The translations under genes were made by a program, and so were the position numbers. The notes under the pieces are model-generated. The model was given only the letters and a program-made list of their open reading frames with translations. It was not told the origin of the DNA and made no database searches. A stretch of 47,828 bases of DNA from an uncultured Dorea sp. (GTDB lineage: Bacteria > Bacillota > Clostridia > Lachnospirales > Lachnospiraceae): assembly GCA_945870325.1 (NCBI GenBank), contig CAMBRQ010000020.1, positions 1 through 47,828 of the forward strand. The letters run 5' to 3'. Positions 26,213-36,093 of the stretch are shown one piece after another; position 1 is the first letter of the stretch, and every line of letters begins with the position of its first letter.

Positions 26213-27892
26213 ATGCAGTTGACAGGATCAGAGATCGTAATTGAATGTTTGAAAGAGCAGGGTGTGGATACCGTGTTTGGTTATCCAGGCGGAGCGATTT
26301 TGAACGTATACGATGAATTATATAAACACAGTGATGAGATCACGCATATCCTGACTTCCCACGAACAGGGAGCAGCCCATGCGGCTGACGGATATGCAAG
26401 AGCAACCGGGAAAGTCGGTGTGTGCTTTGCAACCAGCGGCCCTGGTGCAACCAATCTTGTAACAGGTATTGCTACTGCCTACATGGATTCTATTCCGATC
26501 GTAGCAATCACATGTAATGTAGGAGTAGCCCTTCTTGGAAAGGACAGTTTCCAGGAGATTGATATTGCGGGAATTACCATGCCGATTACTAAGCACAATT
26601 ATATTGTCAAAGACGTGAATGACCTTGCCGACACGATCAGAAAAGCATTCGTGATTGCGCAGAAGGGAAGACCTGGTCCGGTATTGATCGATATTCCGAA
26701 GGATGTAACAGCGAACAAGGCAGAGTATAAGAAGACTGTGATTGGGCCAGTGGTTCCGCCTATTGATGTCTGTGAAGAGGATATAGAGACAGCACTTAAG
26801 ATGATTGCAAAGTCCAAGAAGCCATATATCTTTGTAGGCGGCGGAGCAGTATTATCCGGTGCCAATGAAGAGTTATATACATTTGCCAAGAAGGTAGATG
26901 CGCCAGTTACAGATTCTTTGATGGGAAAAGGCGCATTTCCTGGAACAGATCCGTTGTATACCGGAATGTTAGGTATGCATGGAACGAAGACATCTAACTA
27001 CGGTGTTAGTGAATGTGATCTGTTGATCGTAATCGGTGCAAGATTCAGTGACCGTGTAACGGGCAATGCGAAGAAATTTGCTAAGAATGCGAAGATTCTT
27101 CAGATTGATGTTGATCCGGCAGAGATGAATAAGAACGTATTGATCACGGAAGGCGTGGTAGGAGACATTAAGGTTGTACTTGGTGTCTTGAATGAAAGGC
27201 TTACGCAGCAGAGCCATACGGAATGGCTGAATAAGATTATGGAATACAAAGAACGGTATCCATTGTCTTATCATCCGGATGAACTGACTGGACCTTACGT
27301 GGTAGAAGAGATCTACCGCCAGACAGAAGGAGATGCTATCATTGTCACCGAAGTTGGACAGCATCAGATGTGGGCGGCACAGTTCTATAAATATACCAAA
27401 CCAAGAACGTTATTGACTTCCGGAGGTCTTGGAACTATGGGATATGGTCTGGGCGCATCTTTGGGGGCTAAGACGGGTATGCCGGAAAAAACGGTTGTCA
27501 ATATTGCAGGTGACGGATGCTTCCGTATGAATATGAATGAGATTGCAGCGGCTGTGCGTCATAATATTCCGGTCATCCAGGTTGTAATCAATAACCATGT
27601 GTTGGGAATGGTGCGCCAGTGGCAGAATCTGTTCTATGGACAGCGCTATTCTGCAACGGTACTCAATGATGCAGTGGACTTTGTAAAACTTGCAGAGGCC
27701 ATGGGAGCAGAAGGAATCCGTGCAACAACACAGGAAGAATTTAAGGATGCATTTGCGAAGGCGTTAACTCTTGGAAAACCGGTTGTCATCGACTGCCAGA
27801 TCGGTGCAGATGATAAAGTATGGCCAATGGTTGCACCGGGAAAAGCAATTGATGAAGCATTTGACGAGAAAGATCTAAAAGAAAAGAAATAA
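26213..27892 (+). CDS. ilvB: Acetolactate synthase, large subunit
   Basis: A 559-residue ThDP-dependent enzyme, the first common step of branched-chain amino-acid synthesis. N-terminal GYPGGAILNVYDEL and SHEQGAAHAADGYARATGK (with the catalytic Glu), the FAD-type middle domain (GGGAVLSGANEEL), and the ThDP motif GDGCFRMNMNEIAAAV ending in VINNHVLGMVRQWQ. The length and the NHVLGMVRQWQ segment fit anabolic AHAS rather than the catabolic AlsS type. No small regulatory subunit (ilvN) and no ilvC follow. The next gene is serC, 27 bases downstream. Feedback control by valine would need an ilvN encoded elsewhere. Confidence 0.95.
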   Translation: MQLTGSEIVIECLKEQGVDTVFGYPGGAILNVYDELYKHSDEITHILTSHEQGAAHAADGYARATGKVGVCFATSGPGATNLVTGIATAYMDSIPIVAITCNVGVALLGKDSFQEIDIAGITMPITKHNYIVKDVNDLADTIRKAFVIAQKGRPGPVLIDIPKDVTANKAEYKKTVIGPVVPPIDVCEEDIETALKMIAKSKKPYIFVGGGAVLSGANEELYTFAKKVDAPVTDSLMGKGAFPGTDPLYTGMLGMHGTKTSNYGVSECDLLIVIGARFSDRVTGNAKKFAKNAKILQIDVDPAEMNKNVLITEGVVGDIKVVLGVLNERLTQQSHTEWLNKIMEYKERYPLSYHPDELTGPYVVEEIYRQTEGDAIIVTEVGQHQMWAAQFYKYTKPRTLLTSGGLGTMGYGLGASLGAKTGMPEKTVVNIAGDGCFRMNMNEIAAAVRHNIPVIQVVINNHVLGMVRQWQNLFYGQRYSATVLNDAVDFVKLAEAMGAEGIRATTQEEFKDAFAKALTLGKPVVIDCQIGADDKVWPMVAPGKAIDEAFDEKDLKEKK

Positions 27893-27919
27893 TCATAAAA
27901 GGAAAGAAGAGGAATAATC

Positions 27920-29002
27920 ATGAGCAGAGTGTACAATTTTTCAGCAGGACCGGCAGTATTACCGGAAGAAGTATTAAAAGAAGCAGCAGAAGAGATGTTA
28001 GACTACAAAGGAACCGGAATGTCCGTAATGGAAATGAGTCACCGCTCGAAGGCGTTTCAGGAGATTATCGATACGGCAGAGGCTGATATCCGTGAACTGA
28101 TGAATATTCCGGATAATTACAAGGTGCTATTTCTGCAAGGCGGAGCATCTCAGCAGTTCGCTATGATTCCGATGAATCTGATGAAGAATGGCGTGGTTGA
28201 TTATATCGTGACCGGGCAGTGGGCGAAAAAAGCGGCTGCGGAAGCGGGCAAATACGGCAAGGTGAATATCCTTGCTTCTTCCGCAGACAAGACATTCTCT
28301 TACATCCCGGATTGTTCAGATCTGCCTATCTCTGAAGATGCAGATTATGTATACATATGTGAGAATAATACCATCTATGGTACAAAATACAAAGAATTAC
28401 CGAATACAAAAGGAAAGACACTGGTAGCAGATATCTCTTCCTGCTTCCTGTCTGAACCAGTAGATGTTAGGAAGTATGGTCTGTTATACGGCGGTGTTCA
28501 GAAGAATGTGGGACCTGCAGGAACGGTGATCGTAATTATCAGAGAAGATCTGATCACCGAAGATGTACTTCCGGGAACACCAACCATGCTGCAGTATAAG
28601 ACGCATGCAGATGCAGGATCTCTCTATAATACACCACCGGCATACGGCATCTACATCTGTGGCAAAGTCTTTAAATGGCTGAAGAAACAGGGTGGTCTCG
28701 CAGCAATGAAAGAACTGAATGAGAAGAAAGCAAAGATTCTGTATGATTATCTGGATCAGAGCAAATTGTTCAAGGGAACCGTAGTGCCAAAAGATCGTTC
28801 GCTTATGAATGTTCCGTTCGTAACCGGCAGCGATGAACTGGATGCCAAATTCGTAAAAGAAGCGAAAGAGGCAGGTTTCGAGAATCTGAAAGGACATCGT
28901 TCCGTGGGCGGTATGCGTGCAAGTATATACAACGCAATGCCAATCGAAGGCGTAGAAGCATTAGTAGCATTTATGAAGAAGTTTGAAGAGGAGAATCTAT
29001 AA
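27920..29002 (+). CDS. serC: Phosphoserine aminotransferase
   Basis: A 360-residue class V aminotransferase that makes 3-phosphoserine from 3-phosphohydroxypyruvate and glutamate. Begins NFSAGPAVLPEEVLKEA, the family signature, followed by MSHRSKAF and FLQGGASQQFAMIP. The PLP lysine lies in GGVQKNVGPAG. The C-terminal segment GGMRASIYNAMPIEGV is also standard. It is translationally close to serA (two bases between the genes), giving two successive steps of serine synthesis in one unit. AGGAAAGAAGAGG lies before the ATG. Confidence 0.97.
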   Translation: MSRVYNFSAGPAVLPEEVLKEAAEEMLDYKGTGMSVMEMSHRSKAFQEIIDTAEADIRELMNIPDNYKVLFLQGGASQQFAMIPMNLMKNGVVDYIVTGQWAKKAAAEAGKYGKVNILASSADKTFSYIPDCSDLPISEDADYVYICENNTIYGTKYKELPNTKGKTLVADISSCFLSEPVDVRKYGLLYGGVQKNVGPAGTVIVIIREDLITEDVLPGTPTMLQYKTHADAGSLYNTPPAYGIYICGKVFKWLKKQGGLAAMKELNEKKAKILYDYLDQSKLFKGTVVPKDRSLMNVPFVTGSDELDAKFVKEAKEAGFENLKGHRSVGGMRASIYNAMPIEGVEALVAFMKKFEEENL

Positions 29003-29004
29003 TC

Positions 29005-30168
29005 ATGTACAAATATCATTGCTTAAATCCAATCTCTGAGGTTGGAATGGAACAGTTTACAGAAGAGTATGTCCCGGTAAGCACTGCGGACAATGCGGAT
29101 GCGATCCTTGTGAGAAGTGCAGTGATGCACGATATGGAATTCTCACCTAATCTGAAAGCCATTGCAAGAGCTGGCGCAGGTGTGAACAATATTCCGCTGG
29201 ACCGATGTGCGGAGGAAGGAATCGTAGTATTCAATACTCCGGGTGCTAATGCAAACGGTGTGAAAGAACTGGTAATTGCAGGTATGCTTCTTGCGTCCCG
29301 TGATATCATCGGAGGCATTAACTGGGTACAGGAAAATGAAGAAGATGGCAACATCGCCAAAGATGCCGAAAAAGCGAAGAAGGCATTCGCAGGATGTGAA
29401 TTGGAAGGAAAGAAACTGGGTGTCATCGGTCTTGGTGCGATAGGTGTTATGGTGGCGAATGCAGCGACACATCTTGGTATGGATGTATATGGTTATGATC
29501 CATACGTATCTGTAGAATCTGCATGGAGGCTTTCCAGAAGTATCCATCATGCAAAAACGGTAGATGAACTTTACAGAGATTGCGATTATATCACGATCCA
29601 TGTTCCTGCAATGGACAGTACCAAGGGAATGATCGATAAAGATGCAATCAACCTGATGAAAAAAGGTGTTGTTGTACTGAACTTTGCAAGAAATGTACTT
29701 GTGGATGAAGAGGCAATGGTGGATGCGCTGGTATCTGGTCATGTGAAGCACTATGTATCAGACTTTCCGACACCGATCACTGCCGGAGTTAAGGGAGCCA
29801 TTGTAATTCCACATCTTGGCGCTTCTACAGAAGAATCTGAAGATAACTGTGCGAAGATGGCAGTAAAAGAACTGAGAAATTATCTGGAAAATGGAAATAT
29901 TAAGAATTCCGTGAATTATCCGGACTGCGATATGGGGATGAAGGGAGATAATACCCGTATTCTTCTGCTGCATCACAATGTTCCGAATATGATCGGACAA
30001 TTTACCGGCATTCTGGCAAAAGATAATATGAATATTGCCGATCTGACGAACAAGAGCAAGGGTGAATATGCATATACCATGATTGATATTGATAGCCCGG
30101 TACCGGATGGTGTAGTAGAAGACCTGGTAAAAGTTAAAGACGTTCTCCGCGTTCGTATTATTAAATAA
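29005..30168 (+). CDS. serA: D-3-phosphoglycerate dehydrogenase with ACT domain
   Basis: A 387-residue NAD-dependent 2-hydroxyacid dehydrogenase for the first step of serine synthesis. The nucleotide-binding motif is GVIGLGAIGVMVANAA. The catalytic set includes Arg in NFARNVLVDEEA and His in VIPHLGASTEES. A C-terminal ACT domain (about residues 315-387: HHNVPNMIGQFTGILAKDNM) suggests serine feedback control. It is shorter than the Bacillus and mycobacterial forms, which carry an extra intervening domain, and resembles the compact form common in gut Clostridia. It begins two bases after serC, and a terminator follows. Confidence 0.93.
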   Translation: MYKYHCLNPISEVGMEQFTEEYVPVSTADNADAILVRSAVMHDMEFSPNLKAIARAGAGVNNIPLDRCAEEGIVVFNTPGANANGVKELVIAGMLLASRDIIGGINWVQENEEDGNIAKDAEKAKKAFAGCELEGKKLGVIGLGAIGVMVANAATHLGMDVYGYDPYVSVESAWRLSRSIHHAKTVDELYRDCDYITIHVPAMDSTKGMIDKDAINLMKKGVVVLNFARNVLVDEEAMVDALVSGHVKHYVSDFPTPITAGVKGAIVIPHLGASTEESEDNCAKMAVKELRNYLENGNIKNSVNYPDCDMGMKGDNTRILLLHHNVPNMIGQFTGILAKDNMNIADLTNKSKGEYAYTMIDIDSPVPDGVVEDLVKVKDVLRVRIIK

Positions 30169-30176
30169 TAATTAAG

Positions 30177-30232
30177 AAAATCCTGTGGAAAGCGGTACGA
30201 AATATCGTCCGTTCCATTCCACAGGATTTTTC
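30177..30232. terminator. Terminator between convergent serA and prs
   Basis: AAAATCCTGTGGAA (30177-30190) pairs perfectly with TTCCACAGGATTTT (30217-30230). A smaller hairpin sits inside the loop. A runs on the left and T runs on the right make it usable on both strands. Confidence 0.85.
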
Positions 30233-30262
30233 TTATCAGGAGATACTCTGATGCTGAAACAA

Positions 30263-31444
30263 TCAGATTCCCAGAGCATCGTTATGTTTTTTTAATAATG
30301 CATGAATCTTATCGGTAGGATTCAATACGGTGCCGATTGAGATATCGTGATTCAGAGAATCAATAATTAATGCGATAAACTTGCTCATGTCAGCCACAAC
30401 GAAATAAGGCTTCTCATATGCAACTGGTGGCAGGTATGTCAGATTCGTTGTGATAACGCGATCGATGAATCCCTTCTCATAATAGTCATCAAATTTATCA
30501 AACCCTTCTGTGAAGAGACCAAACGTAGTGCAGACGAATACACGATTGGCACCGCGTTCTTTGATCTGTCTGGCAACATCCAGCATACTTTCACCGGAAG
30601 AGATCATATCATCAATGATAATGACGTTCTTACCCTTGATATCGTCTCCAAGGAATTCATGGGCAACAATCGGGTTCTTGCCGTTCACAACTGTTGAATA
30701 GTCACGGCGCTTGTAGAACATACCCATATCCACGCCAAGTACGTTGGAAAAATATACTGCACGGTGCATAGCGCCTTCATCAGGGCTTATGATCATTAAG
30801 TGATCCTTATCTACGATTAGTTCCGGCTCTGCCCGCAACAGAGCTTTTATGAACTGGTATGGCGGGTTAAAGTTATCGAATCCGTGAAGAGGCATGGAAT
30901 TCTGTACTCTCGGATCATGTGCATCAAACGTAATAATGTTATCCACACCCATATCCACCAGTTCCTGAAGTGCCAGAGCACAATCCAGCGACTCTCTCTT
31001 CGTGCGTTTGTGCTGGCGGCTCTCATATAAGAATGGCATAATGACATTCAGACGATGTGACTTGCCGTTCGCAGCTGAGATGATACGCTTCAGATCCTGG
31101 TAATGATCATCCGGGGACATATGGTTGGGATGACCATTCACCGTATAGGTCAGGCTGTAATTACATACATCAACCATTACGAACAGATCTGTGCCGCGGA
31201 TAGATTCTCCCAGAAGCCCTTTTGCCTCACCTGATCCAAAACGTGGGCAATGGCAGTCTACCAGATAGTTGTTCTGCTGATAACTGGAAAAAAGTGTTGA
31301 ATCCAGAGATTCCTTCAGAGCCTGCTGTCTGAACTGAACAATATAGTCATTCACCTTCTGTCCCAGTTCTTTGCAGGAATCAAGGACCGCAATTTTAAGA
31401 GGCGCTCTAGGAAGCGCTGTTTCCATTAATTTGATATTCGTCAT
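30263..31444 (-). CDS. prs: Ribose-phosphate pyrophosphokinase (long form)
   Basis: A PRPP synthetase that activates ribose-5-phosphate with ATP for nucleotide, His and Trp synthesis. The PRPP-binding loop NVIIIDDMISSGESM is clear, as are MPFLYESRQHKRTKRES (ATP/catalytic region) and TFDAHDPRVQNSMP. At about 393 residues it is longer than the classical 310-320 form. The extra residues include the N-terminal 40 or so (PRAPLKIAVLDSCKELGQKV) and insertions in the middle, a known variant of Clostridia and some other anaerobes. The ATG at 31444 has CAGGAG on the minus strand eight bases upstream. An ATG seven codons earlier is less well placed. It is monocistronic with its own promoter. Confidence 0.9.
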   Translation of the reverse strand: MTNIKLMETALPRAPLKIAVLDSCKELGQKVNDYIVQFRQQALKESLDSTLFSSYQQNNYLVDCHCPRFGSGEAKGLLGESIRGTDLFVMVDVCNYSLTYTVNGHPNHMSPDDHYQDLKRIISAANGKSHRLNVIMPFLYESRQHKRTKRESLDCALALQELVDMGVDNIITFDAHDPRVQNSMPLHGFDNFNPPYQFIKALLRAEPELIVDKDHLMIISPDEGAMHRAVYFSNVLGVDMGMFYKRRDYSTVVNGKNPIVAHEFLGDDIKGKNVIIIDDMISSGESMLDVARQIKERGANRVFVCTTFGLFTEGFDKFDDYYEKGFIDRVITTNLTYLPPVAYEKPYFVVADMSKFIALIIDSLNHDISIGTVLNPTDKIHALLKKHNDALGI

Positions 31445-31489
31445 TTTCGAGTCTCCTGTATTCATTGATTTATACTAATCTCTAAGATA

Positions 31490-31519
31490 TTTATATCACT
31501 TTTCCTATAAAAAGGTCAA
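31490..31519 (-). promoter_or_regulatory. Promoter for prs
   Basis: On the minus strand: -35 TTGACC (31514-31519), an 18-base spacer and -10 TATAAA (31490-31495). It lies back to back with the divergent promoter at 31527-31556. Confidence 0.6.
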
Positions 31520-31526
31520 CTACAGA

Positions 31527-31556
31527 TTGGACTATTTGGGAAAGGTGGGGTATAAT
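31527..31556 (+). promoter_or_regulatory. Promoter for the DUF512 protein-der-plsY unit
   Basis: -35 TTGGAC (31527-31532), an 18-base spacer and a consensus -10 TATAAT (31551-31556), about 34 bases before the ATG at 31590. Confidence 0.65.
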
Positions 31557-31589
31557 AAGAGAGTTAAATACTAATTTTGGGGTAGATAT

Positions 31590-32906
31590 ATGAGACATGA
31601 ACACATTGTGAAAGCGGTTCTGCCGGGAAGTATTGCCGATGAACTGGGAATCGAGGCCGGGGACAAGCTGCTTTCCATTAATGATAATATGATTGAAGAT
31701 GTATTTGATTATCATTTCTATGTAAATGATGAAGAATTAGTGCTGTTGATTGAGAAGCCCGATGGCGAAGAGTGGGAACTGGAGATTGAAAAAGATTATG
31801 AGGAAGATCTTGGCATTGAATTCGAACAGGGATTGATGGATGAATATCGGTCCTGTCGGAATAAGTGCATGTTCTGCTTTATCGACCAGATGCCGAAGGG
31901 GATGCGGGAGACGCTGTATTTTAAGGATGATGATTCTAGGCTTTCTTTCCTGCAGGGGAATTATGTTACGCTGACGAATATGAGCGATCATGATATTGAC
32001 CGGATCGTACGATATCATCTGGAACCGATCAACATCTCTTTTCAGACCACGAATCCGGAACTCAGGTGTAAGATGCTTCATAACCGTTTTGCGGGAGAGG
32101 CGCTTAAGAAGGTTGACCGTCTGTATGAGGGCGGCATTCAGATGAATGGGCAGATCGTGCTGTGTAAAGGCGTGAATGACGGCGAGGAGTTAGACCGCAG
32201 CATCCGGGATATGTCGAAGTATTTCCCGTGCCTTCAGAGCGTATCCATCGTGCCGGTAGGACTTACCAGATATCGTGACGGATTGTACCCACTGGAGCCT
32301 TTTGACCGGGAGGATGCCATAGAAGTGCTGTCTATTATCCATAAGTGGCAGGAGCGGTTTTATGAAGAATACGGAATGCATTTTATCCATGCCGGTGATG
32401 AATGGTATATCCTGGCAGGGCAGGAAGTGCCGGAGGAAGAGCGGTATGACGGTTATCTTCAGTTGGAAAATGGAGTGGGAATGCTTCGGCTTTTGGAGAA
32501 TGAATTCGAAGAAGGATATCAGAGTGCTGTTGGAGATGAACTTCCAAGAGAAGTATCCATGGCAACCGGTCTTCTGGCATATCCTTATATTCAGAAGATG
32601 GCTGACCGCCTTGTGGGGAAATATCCGAACACGAAAGTGCATGTCTATCCGATCCGCAATGATTTCTTCGGAGAACTGATTACGGTATCCGGACTGATTA
32701 CCGGACAGGATCTGATCGCACAGCTTACCGGGAAGGAACTTGGCGACAGGCTTTTGCTGCCTTGCAATATGTTCCGCAGCCAGGAGGAGGTATTCTTAGA
32801 TGATATTACTCTTTCTCAGGTGGAAGATGCTTTACAAGTGCGGGCAGATATTGTAAAATCAAGCGGACAAGATTTTATTGATGCGATTATATTGAAGGAG
32901 AAATAA
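31590..32906 (+). CDS. PDZ, radical-SAM-like and DUF512 domain protein
   Basis: A 438-residue protein. The N-terminal 60 residues form a PDZ-like domain ([20 protein letters not shown]). [20 protein letters not shown] segment near residue 90 has the CxxxCxxC spacing of radical-SAM [4Fe-4S] clusters. The C-terminal half is DUF512, with GTGHAGDEWY-like features appearing here as [12 protein letters not shown]. The family is widespread in Clostridia and Cyanobacteria and almost always precedes der. The function is unknown, though a role near ribosome assembly has been suggested by context. der begins two bases after its stop, so the two are surely co-transcribed. The ribosome site is weak (GGGGTAG). 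Confidence 0.9.
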   Translation: MRHEHIVKAVLPGSIADELGIEAGDKLLSINDNMIEDVFDYHFYVNDEELVLLIEKPDGEEWELEIEKDYEEDLGIEFEQGLMDEYRSCRNKCMFCFIDQMPKGMRETLYFKDDDSRLSFLQGNYVTLTNMSDHDIDRIVRYHLEPINISFQTTNPELRCKMLHNRFAGEALKKVDRLYEGGIQMNGQIVLCKGVNDGEELDRSIRDMSKYFPCLQSVSIVPVGLTRYRDGLYPLEPFDREDAIEVLSIIHKWQERFYEEYGMHFIHAGDEWYILAGQEVPEEERYDGYLQLENGVGMLRLLENEFEEGYQSAVGDELPREVSMATGLLAYPYIQKMADRLVGKYPNTKVHVYPIRNDFFGELITVSGLITGQDLIAQLTGKELGDRLLLPCNMFRSQEEVFLDDITLSQVEDALQVRADIVKSSGQDFIDAIILKEK

Positions 32907-32907
32907 T

Positions 32908-34236
32908 ATGAGTAAACCAGTAGTAGCGATTGTGGGAAGACCCAATGTGGGAAAATCAACCCTTTTTAATGTACTGGCGGGTGAGATGATATCCATTGTA
33001 AAAGATACGCCTGGGGTAACCAGAGATCGTATCTATGCGGACGTCTCATGGCTGGATAAAGAATTTACAATGATTGATACCGGAGGAATCGAGCCGGAGA
33101 GTAATGATATTATATTGTCTCAGATGAGAGAACAGGCGCAGATTGCCATTGATACGGCGGATGTGATCATCTTTCTGACGGATGTGCGTCAGGGGCTGGT
33201 GGATTCCGATTCTAAAGTGGCGGATATGCTCAGGCGTTCCGGAAAGCCGGTAGTCTTGGTTGTGAATAAAGTAGATAATTTTGATAAGTTCATGCCGGAT
33301 GTGTATGAGTTCTATAATCTGGGAATCGGTGATCCGATGCCGATATCTGCAGCCTCCAGATTGGGGCTTGGAGATATGCTGGAGGAGGTTGTAAAGCATT
33401 TTTCTGAGAATTCAGGAGAAGAGGAAGAGGATGAACGTCCACGTATTGCAATTGTAGGAAAGCCGAATGTAGGAAAGTCCTCCATTATTAACAAATTGTT
33501 GGGTGAGCAGCGAGTAATCGTGTCTGATATTGCAGGTACAACCAGGGATGCGATTGATACGGATATTGTTCATAATGGCAGGGAGTATGTATTTATCGAT
33601 ACGGCAGGTCTTCGAAGAAAGAATAAGATCAAGGAAGAACTGGAACGCTACAGTATCATCCGTACGGTAACGGCTGTAGAGCGTGCAGATGTGGTGTTGG
33701 TGGTGATCGATGCCGTAGAAGGTGTTACAGAACAGGATGCTAAGATTGCGGGAATTGCCCATGAGAGAGGTAAAGGAATTATTATTGTGGTGAACAAGTG
33801 GGATGCCATTGAGAAGAATGACAGAACCATGCGGGAGTACGAGAATGAAGTCCGCCGTGTCCTTTCTTTTATGCCGTATGCTGAGATTATGTATGTATCC
33901 GCAGAGACGGGGCAGCGTCTGCCGAAGTTATATGATATGATTGATATGGTAATTGAGAATCAGAGTATGCGTGTGGCAACGGGTGTATTGAACGAGATCA
34001 TGGCAGAAGCAGTTGCAATGCAGCAGCCACCGTCTGATAAGGGCAAGAGGCTGAAACTCTATTACATCACTCAGGTATCGGTAAAACCGCCGACATTCGT
34101 AATATTCGTAAATGATAAAGAATTGATGCATTTTTCTTATACCAGATATCTGGAAAATAAGATTCGTGAGGCATTTGGATTCAGAGGAACTTCTCTGAAG
34201 TTCTTCATCAGGGAAAGAAAGGAAAAGGATCAGTAG
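32908..34236 (+). CDS. der: Ribosome assembly GTPase Der (EngA)
   Basis: A 442-residue protein with two tandem GTPase domains and a C-terminal KH-like domain, needed for 50S subunit maturation. The first G domain has [22 protein letters not shown] and NKVD. The second has [29 protein letters not shown] and NKWD. The KH-like end includes [16 protein letters not shown] and [18 protein letters not shown]. The linker is acidic ([11 protein letters not shown]). Length and motifs are complete. plsY begins two bases after the stop. Confidence 0.98.
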   Translation: MSKPVVAIVGRPNVGKSTLFNVLAGEMISIVKDTPGVTRDRIYADVSWLDKEFTMIDTGGIEPESNDIILSQMREQAQIAIDTADVIIFLTDVRQGLVDSDSKVADMLRRSGKPVVLVVNKVDNFDKFMPDVYEFYNLGIGDPMPISAASRLGLGDMLEEVVKHFSENSGEEEEDERPRIAIVGKPNVGKSSIINKLLGEQRVIVSDIAGTTRDAIDTDIVHNGREYVFIDTAGLRRKNKIKEELERYSIIRTVTAVERADVVLVVIDAVEGVTEQDAKIAGIAHERGKGIIIVVNKWDAIEKNDRTMREYENEVRRVLSFMPYAEIMYVSAETGQRLPKLYDMIDMVIENQSMRVATGVLNEIMAEAVAMQQPPSDKGKRLKLYYITQVSVKPPTFVIFVNDKELMHFSYTRYLENKIREAFGFRGTSLKFFIRERKEKDQ

Positions 34237-34238
34237 TT

Positions 34239-34883
34239 ATGGAACGTATCATATGTGTGATCATCGGATATGTATTCGGATTATTGCAGACAGGCTATCT
34301 ATATGGAAAGATGCACAATGTAGACATCCGTAAGCAGGGAAGCGGCAATGCCGGTACTACTAATGCACTGCGTACTATGGGATGGAAAGCAGGATTGATT
34401 ACGTTGCTTGGTGATTGTTTCAAATGTGTGTTTGCAGTGGTTGTCGTGCATCTGATCTATGGAAAGACCCATGCAGACATGATTCCGATGCTTGCCATGT
34501 ATGCAGGTATGGGGGCGGTTCTTGGGCATAATTATCCGTTTTACCTGAAGTTCAAAGGAGGAAAGGGGATTGCTGCCACAGCGGGGCTTCTCTTAAGTAC
34601 CACGAATGTATGGATGGTGCTGATCTGTCTGTTTGCATTCCTGGCAATTGTCGGGGTGACAAGATATGTGTCACTGGGATCGTTGGTTGTAGTGATCATC
34701 TATCTTGTGGAAGTTGTAGTGTACGGACAGATGGGTGGATTCGGCATTGCGCAGAATTATCTGTATGAGATGTATGCAATTGCAGCATTTTTGATGCTGT
34801 CAGCATTTTTCAAGCACAGAGCGAACATTAAGAGGTTATTATCCGGCACGGAGAATAAGTTAAGTGTTGGAAAGAGTAAATAG
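34239..34883 (+). CDS. plsY: Acyl-phosphate:glycerol-3-phosphate acyltransferase
   Basis: A 214-residue integral membrane enzyme that transfers the acyl group from acyl-phosphate to glycerol-3-phosphate, the first step of phospholipid synthesis. The conserved motifs are GSGNAGTTNALRTMGWKAG, GHNYPFYLKFKGGKGIA and a C-terminal segment with FFKHRANIKRLLSG. Five or so hydrophobic helices are visible. It is followed by gpsA, whose product makes its glycerol-3-phosphate substrate, so the two steps are adjacent. Confidence 0.96.
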   Translation: MERIICVIIGYVFGLLQTGYLYGKMHNVDIRKQGSGNAGTTNALRTMGWKAGLITLLGDCFKCVFAVVVVHLIYGKTHADMIPMLAMYAGMGAVLGHNYPFYLKFKGGKGIAATAGLLLSTTNVWMVLICLFAFLAIVGVTRYVSLGSLVVVIIYLVEVVVYGQMGGFGIAQNYLYEMYAIAAFLMLSAFFKHRANIKRLLSGTENKLSVGKSK

Positions 34884-34951
34884 CAGGCAGTAATCTGCAG
34901 GTTAAGTAAAGTACACGCAAAAAGCGTGAATGAAGAAAGGAGCATAGTAAT

Positions 34952-35965
34952 ATGGCAAATGTAGGAATTATGGGGGCAGGAAGTTGGGGAACCGCTCTGG
35001 CATTACTACTCCACAAGAATGGTCATCAGGTGACAGTCTGGTCTATCAGCGAGGAGGAAGTGAAGATGCTCTCAGAAAAGAGAGAACATGAGAGCAAACT
35101 TCCAGGCGTAAAGATTCCGGATGATATGGTGTTCACAACGGATATTGAGAGTACCGTTCAGGAGAAAGACTTTATCGTTCTGGCGGTACCGTCTCCATAT
35201 ACAAGAAGCACTGCACGTAATATGAGCCCATATATTGCAGAAGGACAGATTATCGTGGATGTGGCAAAAGGTATTGAGGAAAGCACGCTTATGACTCTGT
35301 CTCAGCAGATTGAGCAGGAGATCCCGCAGGCAGATGTGGCAGTCCTCTCAGGACCAAGCCATGCAGAAGAGGTGGGAAGAGGCCTTCCTACGATTGTGGT
35401 TATCGGTGCAAAGACTAAGCAGACAGCAGAATATCTGCAGGAAATGTTCATGAATGAAGTATTCCGTGTATATACAAGCCCGGATATGTTAGGTATGGAA
35501 CTTGGCGGTTCTCTTAAGAATGTCATCGCGCTTGCAGCCGGAATCGCAGATGGAATGGGATATGGCGACAATACGAAAGCAGCCCTGATCACCAGAGGGA
35601 TTGCAGAGATTGCAAGACTCGGTGTTAAGATGGGCGGAGCAATTGAGAGTTTCACGGGTCTTACTGGTATCGGAGATCTGATCGTAACGTGTGCCAGTGT
35701 TCATAGCCGTAACCGTAAGGCAGGTTATCTCATGGGTCAGGGAAAGAGTATGCAGGAAGCCATGGATGAGGTTAAGATGGTGGTAGAAGGCGTATACTCT
35801 ACCAAGGCTGCGGTAAAATTAGGCGAGAAGTACGGAGTGTCATTACCGATTATTGGAAAGGTGAATGAGGTGCTGTTCGAAGGAAAAGATCCGAGAGAGG
35901 CAGTGAATGAACTGATGCTGAGGGATAGTAAGGCGGAGCATACGGCATTGCCTTGGAAGGAGTAG
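34952..35965 (+). CDS. gpsA: Glycerol-3-phosphate dehydrogenase [NAD(P)+]
   Basis: A 337-residue enzyme that reduces dihydroxyacetone phosphate to glycerol-3-phosphate for lipid synthesis. The dinucleotide-binding motif GAGSWGTALALLLHKNGHQV opens the protein. LSGPSHAEEVGRGLPT, the catalytic-Lys segment LGGSLKNVIALAAGI and FTGLTGIGDLIVTC follow, with SRNRKAGYLMGQG near the substrate site. AGAAAGGAG is positioned before the ATG. A short CACGC-GCGTG hairpin (34914-34928) lies in the gap after plsY. Confidence 0.97.
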   Translation: MANVGIMGAGSWGTALALLLHKNGHQVTVWSISEEEVKMLSEKREHESKLPGVKIPDDMVFTTDIESTVQEKDFIVLAVPSPYTRSTARNMSPYIAEGQIIVDVAKGIEESTLMTLSQQIEQEIPQADVAVLSGPSHAEEVGRGLPTIVVIGAKTKQTAEYLQEMFMNEVFRVYTSPDMLGMELGGSLKNVIALAAGIADGMGYGDNTKAALITRGIAEIARLGVKMGGAIESFTGLTGIGDLIVTCASVHSRNRKAGYLMGQGKSMQEAMDEVKMVVEGVYSTKAAVKLGEKYGVSLPIIGKVNEVLFEGKDPREAVNELMLRDSKAEHTALPWKE

Positions 35966-36047
35966 AATTTTTTTGAGTAATTTGTTGGTGGAGTGGACGG
36001 CACGAGGGTGAGCCTTGGGTGGTCTGCAATCGAAGTCCTTTGGAAAG

Positions 36048-36091
36048 AATACGTTGCATCAAAATGAGCGATTATTTTGATGCAACGTATT
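36048..36091. terminator. Long terminator hairpin between gpsA and the LysR gene
   Basis: An 18-bp perfect stem: AATACGTTGCATCAAAAT (36048-36065) with ATTTTGATGCAACGTATT (36074-36091), eight-base loop. It is placed between convergent genes and ends three bases before the LysR stop. T-rich flanks are short. Confidence 0.75.
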
Positions 36092-36093
36092 TC

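Noticed and set aside
29143-29751. 202-residue minus-strand frame inside serA
   Set aside because: It lies wholly opposite a well-conserved serA, and its Cys/His-rich composition is an effect of codon complement.
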